Assembly (NCBI RefSeq): GCF_014635585.1
Contig: NZ_BMDC01000001.1
Span: forward strand, 1,154,139-1,218,138
Length of the DNA: 64,000 nt
Reading direction: 5' to 3'
Source: Rothia aerolata
GTDB lineage: Bacteria; Actinomycetota; Actinomycetes; Actinomycetales; Micrococcaceae
The notes beneath the pieces were generated by a model. The model had not been told where the DNA came from and did not search any database. It worked only from the letters and a program-made list of their open reading frames with translations. This document shows positions 58,463 through 64,000 of this stretch, piece after piece (position 1 is the first letter of the stretch; each line of letters begins with the position of its first letter). The translations under genes and the position numbers were made by a program.

Positions 58463-58698
58463 TAACCACCGGCAGGCAGCTGATATTCCCTACTCCTACT
58501 TATGATAGATGTCTCCAGCCAGCTGAAGAAATGTGTAAGATTACGGCGGTTTGCTCAGATGCTGAAATTATTGCCGCATTTTCAGCGTGCTGGTGGTCTC
58601 AGCTTAGTCACAATTGCACAATAGAGGTGCACAGTAGATGTGAGCCGGCTCCCCCGGGAGCACAAACCGAGAGCGCATCCCGCCCAGGGATCGCATGA

Positions 58699-59832
<1,134 letters not shown>

Positions 59833-59839
59833 TGCTTTC

Positions 59840-59908
59840 GTGGGTACGCTGGCTGGCAACCTCCCTTAAACGCCAGCCCCGATGCCAGTTGCCAGCCAGC
59901 GTACCCAC
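59840..59908. terminator. Long inverted repeat between serC and the MFS gene
   Basis: Perfect 21-bp arms (59840-59860, starting GTGGGTACGCTGGCTGGCAA, and 59888-59908) with a 27-nt loop between convergent genes. Probably a bidirectional terminator without a T run. Confidence 0.75.
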
Positions 59909-59929
59909 TTCAGCCTGTATGTTTCTTAA

Positions 59930-61321
59930 CTAGCGAGGTTGCTGCACCTCAATAGCGGCCGTGGTGACCGGCGGTTCTTCGGAATCGCCGGTTTCTTCTT
60001 TGTCTAGCACCTCGCGCCGCAGAACAAACTTGGTCTTAGCAGAGCGGTCAAAGCTCAGGTGCAGGTGCTGGGAGCGGTAGTACCAGCCCAGGCCCACCGC
60101 CGCAGCCAGCAGGCCCGAAGCCGTGGCAAAACCCAGGCCCCAGCGAGCGCCAAAGAGGTCATTGACCAGGCCCACCAGAGGGGCCCCCAGCGGGGTGCCG
60201 CCGATAAAGAGCGCCATGTAGATGCTCATCACTCGGCCCCGCATTTCGGGCTCGGTGGTGATTTGAATATAGGCGTTGGCCGAGGTGGCAATGGTTAGCA
60301 GGGCAAGGCCCGAGGGAATCAGCGCCAGGCCGAAGAAGTAAATGTTGGGCGAGATTGCCGCCAGGAAAGAGCAGAGGCCAAAGCCGGCCGCCGCAGCGTA
60401 GATGAACCTCAGCCGCGGGCGGTCTCGCCGGGCCGCCAGCAGGGTTCCGGCCACCGAACCGATGGCCATCACCGAATTGAGCAGGCCGAACTCGCCCGCG
60501 CCCTGGCCAAATTCGGTAGTTGCCATGGCGGCAATGTGCAGGGCGGAGTTCATGCCGAAGGTGCCAATCAAAAAGACCGCCACCATCACGGTCACAATGT
60601 CTGGCCGGGATTTGAGGTAGGCAAAGCCGTCCCTCATGCGGCCCGCGCCCTTCTTAGAGCGGGGCATCACCCGCAGTTGGTCATTTCTAATAGCCAGAAT
60701 GGCCGCAATCATGGCGAGGAAGGTAACCGTGTTGCTGAGAAAGACCGGGCCGGTGCCGATAGCCACCACCATCACACCTGCCAGGGCGGGGCCGATGAGG
60801 CGGGCAGAGTTAAAGGAGGTGGAATTCAGCGCCACAGCGTTGGGAAGATCCTGGTCAGAGACCAGCTGGGAGACAAAGGTCTGCCGCACCGGGGCGTCAA
60901 GGGAAGACACAACGCCTAGGGCCAGGGCAAAGATATAGACGTGCCAAATCTCCACCCAGTCGGTAACCACCAGCAGCCCCAATCCCAGAGCCAGCAGTCC
61001 CATGGCAGACTGGGTAAAGAGCAGAAGTTTTCGCAGGTTCGCCCGGTCTGCAATCACCCCGGCGTAGGGCGCGAGAAAGAGCTGGGGGCCGAGTTGCAGG
61101 GCCATCACAATGCCCATGCGGGTTGAATCGTGGTCAGAAAGCTCGTTGAAAACCAGCCAGTCCTGGGCGGTACGCTGCATCCAGGTGCCGATATTAGAAA
61201 CCAGCGCCCCGATAAACCAAATGCGGTAGTTGAAAATCCACAGCGACCTAAACATGGGAGATTTCCCCACCACCGGCGCCGGGCCACTTGCAGGATAGCT
61301 TTGACCTTGACTCGTAACCAT
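59930..61321 (-). CDS. MFS transporter
   Basis: A 463-residue major facilitator with 12 helices, of the enterobactin-exporter-like MFS_3 family (MFRSLWIFNYRIWFIGALVSNIGTWMQRTAQDWLVF start; DAPVRQTFVSQLV near residue 147). The substrate is unknown. ATG 61321 with GAGGG upstream is preferred to the TTG one codon before. The C-terminal tail (about 420-463) is hydrophilic and charged. It follows DUF3027 by 19 bp on the same strand, the usual order serC / MFS / DUF3027 in Micrococcaceae. Confidence 0.9.
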   Translation of the reverse strand: MVTSQGQSYPASGPAPVVGKSPMFRSLWIFNYRIWFIGALVSNIGTWMQRTAQDWLVFNELSDHDSTRMGIVMALQLGPQLFLAPYAGVIADRANLRKLLLFTQSAMGLLALGLGLLVVTDWVEIWHVYIFALALGVVSSLDAPVRQTFVSQLVSDQDLPNAVALNSTSFNSARLIGPALAGVMVVAIGTGPVFLSNTVTFLAMIAAILAIRNDQLRVMPRSKKGAGRMRDGFAYLKSRPDIVTVMVAVFLIGTFGMNSALHIAAMATTEFGQGAGEFGLLNSVMAIGSVAGTLLAARRDRPRLRFIYAAAAGFGLCSFLAAISPNIYFFGLALIPSGLALLTIATSANAYIQITTEPEMRGRVMSIYMALFIGGTPLGAPLVGLVNDLFGARWGLGFATASGLLAAAVGLGWYYRSQHLHLSFDRSAKTKFVLRREVLDKEETGDSEEPPVTTAAIEVQQPR

Positions 61322-61340
61322 CAACCCTCTCGACTAGCTC

Positions 61341-61784
61341 TTATTCTTCGTCAGCTTCCTCAGCGTCGTCCAACCCCTCCAGCTCCTCAAGATCAGCGGG
61401 AGCGATATTCTTCAGGCGCTCCGCCCAGGGCACCCAGGCGGGAGCCAGCAGAGCGTCGTCCCCGGGCAGAAGCCCTACCTCGCAAATAGTTGCCCGCTTC
61501 GACCGCGGTGCCCGCGAGAGAGTGGCGAACCAGAACCAGCCGCGGTAGCCGGGCAGGGTGCACTCAAAGAGGTGGGTGGTCAGCCGCTCTTCCTCACCAC
61601 GCAGATGGTGCACAGAGCCAATCGAAGTCTCGGTGGTAATCTCAAGAATTCCCGCGCGGGCAACGTCAATGGCTTCGGCAAGAACCGGATCAACCTTGGT
61701 GGTGCGACGACGCTTGGTCACCGCACCCAGAGTGGGCTCAGTATCATTCTGTGGTTCAGAAGTAGCAATAGTATCCGTAGACAT
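61341..61784 (-). CDS. DUF3027 domain-containing protein (short form)
   Basis: A 147-residue protein. The DUF3027 core is clear: LAEAIDVARAGI near residue 35, THLFECTLPGYRGWFWFATLSRAPRSK near 70 and LLPGDDALLAPAWVPWAERL near 104. It ends in an acidic Glu/Asp tail (about 128-147). Many actinobacterial DUF3027 proteins are about twice as long, so the C-terminal half is absent here. Function is unknown. Confidence 0.88.
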   Translation of the reverse strand: MSTDTIATSEPQNDTEPTLGAVTKRRRTTKVDPVLAEAIDVARAGILEITTETSIGSVHHLRGEEERLTTHLFECTLPGYRGWFWFATLSRAPRSKRATICEVGLLPGDDALLAPAWVPWAERLKNIAPADLEELEGLDDAEEADEE

Positions 61785-61904
61785 ACTCTCTATTAAAACA
61801 GGCTTTTATTCTCAGGTCGCCAGCAATTGTCAGATTTCGCGGTTCGCTAGATATATTTGAGAGAGAAACTAAAGATATTTCCGCACAGCCCTGGAGTGAT
61901 CATC

Positions 61905-62162
61905 GTGGCACCGGTCCAAAACAACCTACCCTTTACCTCAGCCATTCGATTCCTGGGAGCTCTCGGGGGTCTCTGCGCGATTATCGGCGTGGCCTCCGGG
62001 GTGGTGATGTTGCTTCTGATGTGGGCCACCGGTTCCGCACCGCATATTCTCACCCAGCTTTCGCTACTGCTGGTGCCGCTGGCGCTTCTGCTGCTGGTGA
62101 TTGTGATGATTCTGTCGGTGCTACGGCGCCGGGCATCGGGTTCACCAGCTGGCACTCGTTAA
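61905..62162 (+). CDS. Small two-helix membrane protein
   Basis: An 85-residue protein with two membrane helices (about 11-40 and 48-70) and an Arg-rich C-terminus. GTG 61905 is chosen because GGAG lies 8 nt upstream; GTG 61896 is an alternative. No family was recognised. The gap to the response regulator is 42 bp, so the two may be cotranscribed. The 120 bp before it hold the divergent promoters with DUF3027. Confidence 0.6.
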   Translation: MAPVQNNLPFTSAIRFLGALGGLCAIIGVASGVVMLLLMWATGSAPHILTQLSLLLVPLALLLLVIVMILSVLRRRASGSPAGTR

Positions 62163-62204
62163 AGATTCAGCCAGCACTCAGGTTTAGAGAGCAGAATACT
62201 AACC

Positions 62205-62909
62205 GTGAACACTAATCAACCTGAAGCAAAACTACTGGTAGTAGACGACGAACCGAACATTCTTGAGCTATTGGCAACCTCTTTGCGCTTTGCCGGGTTC
62301 GAGGTAGTCACCGCTTCTAATGGTCGCGAGGCCCTAGAGAAGGCAGAAACCGAGAACCCCGACCTGGCGGTTCTCGACGTCATGATGCCCGACCTCGATG
62401 GCTTCACCGTCACCCGCAAGCTGCGCGCTGCGGGGCGGCTTTTCCCCGTGCTGTTTTTGACCGCTAAAGACGACACCGAAGACAAGGTCACCGGTTTGAC
62501 CGTGGGCGGCGATGACTACGTCACCAAGCCCTTCAGCCTGGACGAGGTCGTGGCCCGCATCCGCGCCGTCCTGCGCCGTACCCAGCAGACCGAACTCGAC
62601 GACTCCCGCCTGCGCGTGGGGGATTTGGTGCTGGACGACGACGCCCACGAGGTTTTCCGCGGCGACCGCGAGATCGACCTTTCCCCCACCGAGTTCAAGC
62701 TGCTGCGCTACCTGATGCTCAACCCCAACCGGGTGCTCTCCAAGGCGCAAATTCTTGACCACGTGTGGGAATACGACTTCAACGGCGATGCCTCCATTGT
62801 GGAGTCTTACATCTCTTACCTGCGCCGTAAGATCGATAACGTTCCCGATCAGCAGCCCCTGATTCACACCAAGCGCGGTGTGGGTTACCTGCTGCGTACT
62901 TCAAAGTAA
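62205..62909 (+). CDS. phoP: OmpR/PhoP-like response regulator
   Basis: A 234-residue response regulator. The receiver domain has Asp14/Asp15, the phosphoacceptor Asp58 in VLDVMMP and Lys108. The winged-helix OmpR domain follows from about 135, with SPTEFKLLRYLM and IVESYISYLRRKI. GLTVGGDDYVTKPFSLDEVVAR makes it very like mycobacterial PhoP, so the name is by similarity. GTG start; CAGAAT lies 7 nt upstream and no ribosome site is seen, so it may be leaderless. The partner kinase follows 3 nt after the stop. Confidence 0.9.
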   Translation: MNTNQPEAKLLVVDDEPNILELLATSLRFAGFEVVTASNGREALEKAETENPDLAVLDVMMPDLDGFTVTRKLRAAGRLFPVLFLTAKDDTEDKVTGLTVGGDDYVTKPFSLDEVVARIRAVLRRTQQTELDDSRLRVGDLVLDDDAHEVFRGDREIDLSPTEFKLLRYLMLNPNRVLSKAQILDHVWEYDFNGDASIVESYISYLRRKIDNVPDQQPLIHTKRGVGYLLRTSK

Positions 62910-62912
62910 ATC

Positions 62913-64000
62913 GTGGAGAGAATCAAAAAAACTTTTGGCCAGCTGGGTGCGCTTTCACTGCGAACCCAGTTGGTTCTTTTAACCGGTCTGTTGCTGGCGC
63001 TGGCGATTTCGGTGACCTCGCTGGTGGCGATTTCTGCCCTGCGCGGGCAGATGACCAACCAGATTGATGACGAAATGCGTTCCAACACCCCGGCGCTGGT
63101 GAGCTATATGATTACCAACCGGGAGCTTCCCTCAGACGGGCCGCTGATTCGTTTTCAGGCCTACCTGCTCGATGATAACGGGGCGATTCTCAACTCAATT
63201 ACCAGTATTCGGTCTGACGACTCTACCCCTACCATTACCGACTGGAATGCCGAGACTGTCTCGAAGTACTCGGGCTCTGGAATTACCGTTGATTCTCAGT
63301 CGGGCGCTACCCAGTGGCGGGTGATGCCCATGCGGGTCAAGGCCGGCGGCACCGAATATTCGGTTTTGGTTGCTACCCCACTCACCCAGATGAATGCCTC
63401 GGCAACCCTGGTGGCGCTGTTGACCCTCACCTTTGGTCTGGCAACCCTCTTTGCCTCGATTGCCCTGAGCTGGGTGATGGTCACCCGCACCTTTGAGCCC
63501 CTGGCTCAGGTAGAGCGCACCGCGGCCCGAATCGCCGCCGGTGACCTCACCCAGCGTATGAACAACTACAACCCCTACACTGAGATTGGCCACCTCTCGG
63601 TTTCTCTGAACAAGATGCTCTCTCAGATTGAGAAAGCCTTTGACGCCCAGAAACGCTCCGAGGTGAAGATGCGCCGCTTTGTGGGCGATGCCTCCCACGA
63701 GTTGCGTACCCCCTTGGTCTCTATTCGCGGTTATTCTGAGCTCTACCGCCAGGGAGCCCTGCCCAATGAAGAAGCGGTAGCAAGCGCCATGAGCCGCATT
63801 GAAGCGGAGTCTAAGCGCATGGGCCAGCTAGTGGAAGACCTGCTCACCCTGGCCCGCATTGACGAGCGACGGGAAACCGAGAACAGGCAGGTTTCCCTGC
63901 TCTCTATCGCCACCGACGCCTCCAACGATGCTTTCGCAACCGCCCCCGACCGCGAGGTTGAGGTGGTGGGCTTACAGGACGGCGCTGAACCCACCGAGGC
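62913..64000 (+). CDS. phoR: Sensor histidine kinase (partial)
   Basis: The first 362 residues of a membrane sensor kinase; the gene runs off the right edge before the ATP-binding domain is complete. Two helices (about 22-44 and 165-188) flank an extracytoplasmic sensor domain. A HAMP domain (about 190-245) and the dimerisation domain follow, with phospho-His262 in GDASHELRTPL. It partners the response regulator just upstream. GTG is chosen as the start because it lies 3 nt after the preceding stop, which suggests coupled translation. Confidence 0.9.
   Translation, partial: MERIKKTFGQLGALSLRTQLVLLTGLLLALAISVTSLVAISALRGQMTNQIDDEMRSNTPALVSYMITNRELPSDGPLIRFQAYLLDDNGAILNSITSIRSDDSTPTITDWNAETVSKYSGSGITVDSQSGATQWRVMPMRVKAGGTEYSVLVATPLTQMNASATLVALLTLTFGLATLFASIALSWVMVTRTFEPLAQVERTAARIAAGDLTQRMNNYNPYTEIGHLSVSLNKMLSQIEKAFDAQKRSEVKMRRFVGDASHELRTPLVSIRGYSELYRQGALPNEEAVASAMSRIEAESKRMGQLVEDLLTLARIDERRETENRQVSLLSIATDASNDAFATAPDREVEVVGLQDGAEPTE

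Overview
The window is chromosomal DNA of a high-GC Gram-positive bacterium, most likely family Micrococcaceae and plausibly Rothia; the genus is inferred from gene content and was not tested by a search. Supporting signs are the neighbourhoods pcrA / sucC-sucD, serC / MFS / DUF3027, purM / DUF3073 and DUF4177-RidA-Nudix, a DtxR/IdeR-type iron regulator, a HAIR element upstream of clpB, a c-di-AMP riboswitch upstream of a secreted NlpC/P60 protein, and Tat signals ending in PAYAAS. GTG and TTG starts are frequent, and several genes appear to be leaderless, with a TANNNT hexamer 6-7 nt before the start codon. No phage, IS element, CRISPR array or rRNA was seen.

Layout. 1-4.8 kb: an operon for 3-hydroxyanthranilate (kynurenine/tryptophan) meta-cleavage with a divergent LysR regulator. 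4.8-9.8 kb: Nudix, RidA and DUF4177 genes divergent from a class A penicillin-binding protein and a metallophosphoesterase. 9.9-13.6 kb: an asymmetric heterodimeric ABC exporter, then tRNA-Pro(CGG) and an rRNA-type methyltransferase. 15.3-19.9 kb: a cation/proton antiporter, a multispanning DUF418-like protein and an MMPL transporter. 20-25.9 kb: L-lactate use (lutABC, lactate permease, FadR-type regulator). 25.9-28.3 kb: purC and purD. 28.4-33.8 kb: a large MMPL exporter with a long coiled coil, its TetR regulator, then asparaginase and a sterol-carrier-family gene across a promoter region with three matching palindromes. 34.2-37.5 kb: purF-purM and DUF3073. 37.7-42.2 kb: Sir2 deacylase, a lytic transglycosylase lipoprotein and clpB. 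42.3-45.5 kb: a membrane protein, a HAD hydrolase, dps and a ferritin-VIT1 (MbfA-like) metal exporter. 45.5-47.1 kb: two divergent Tat-exported proteins, one with a frameshift. 47.1-52.9 kb: sucCD, a lone SoxG-like protein and pcrA. 53-56.2 kb: membrane proteins, a low-GC DUF559/AbiEi-like gene bracketed by related palindromes, tRNA-Arg(CCT) and a DUF4031-HD fusion. 56.4-64 kb: NlpC/P60 protein with its riboswitch, dtxR/ideR, serC, an MFS transporter, DUF3027 and a PhoP/PhoR-like two-component pair cut by the right edge.

The most unusual feature is a set of long, near-perfect palindromes at gene 3' ends. Three share the half-site CGAGCGGTGGATTTTAGGCT (25.87, 38.70 and 39.54 kb). Two more share a TTTAAGACCCAAAA core and bracket the DUF559 gene. 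In two cases the palindrome itself encodes the last codons and the stop of the adjacent gene. Other points of interest are a terminator-like hairpin that holds the ribosome binding site of the ferritin-VIT1 gene with a candidate promoter in its loop, a triple palindromic operator between tetR and asparaginase, and a metal-repressor-like palindrome (TACCCC-ATA-GGGGTA) upstream of dtxR.
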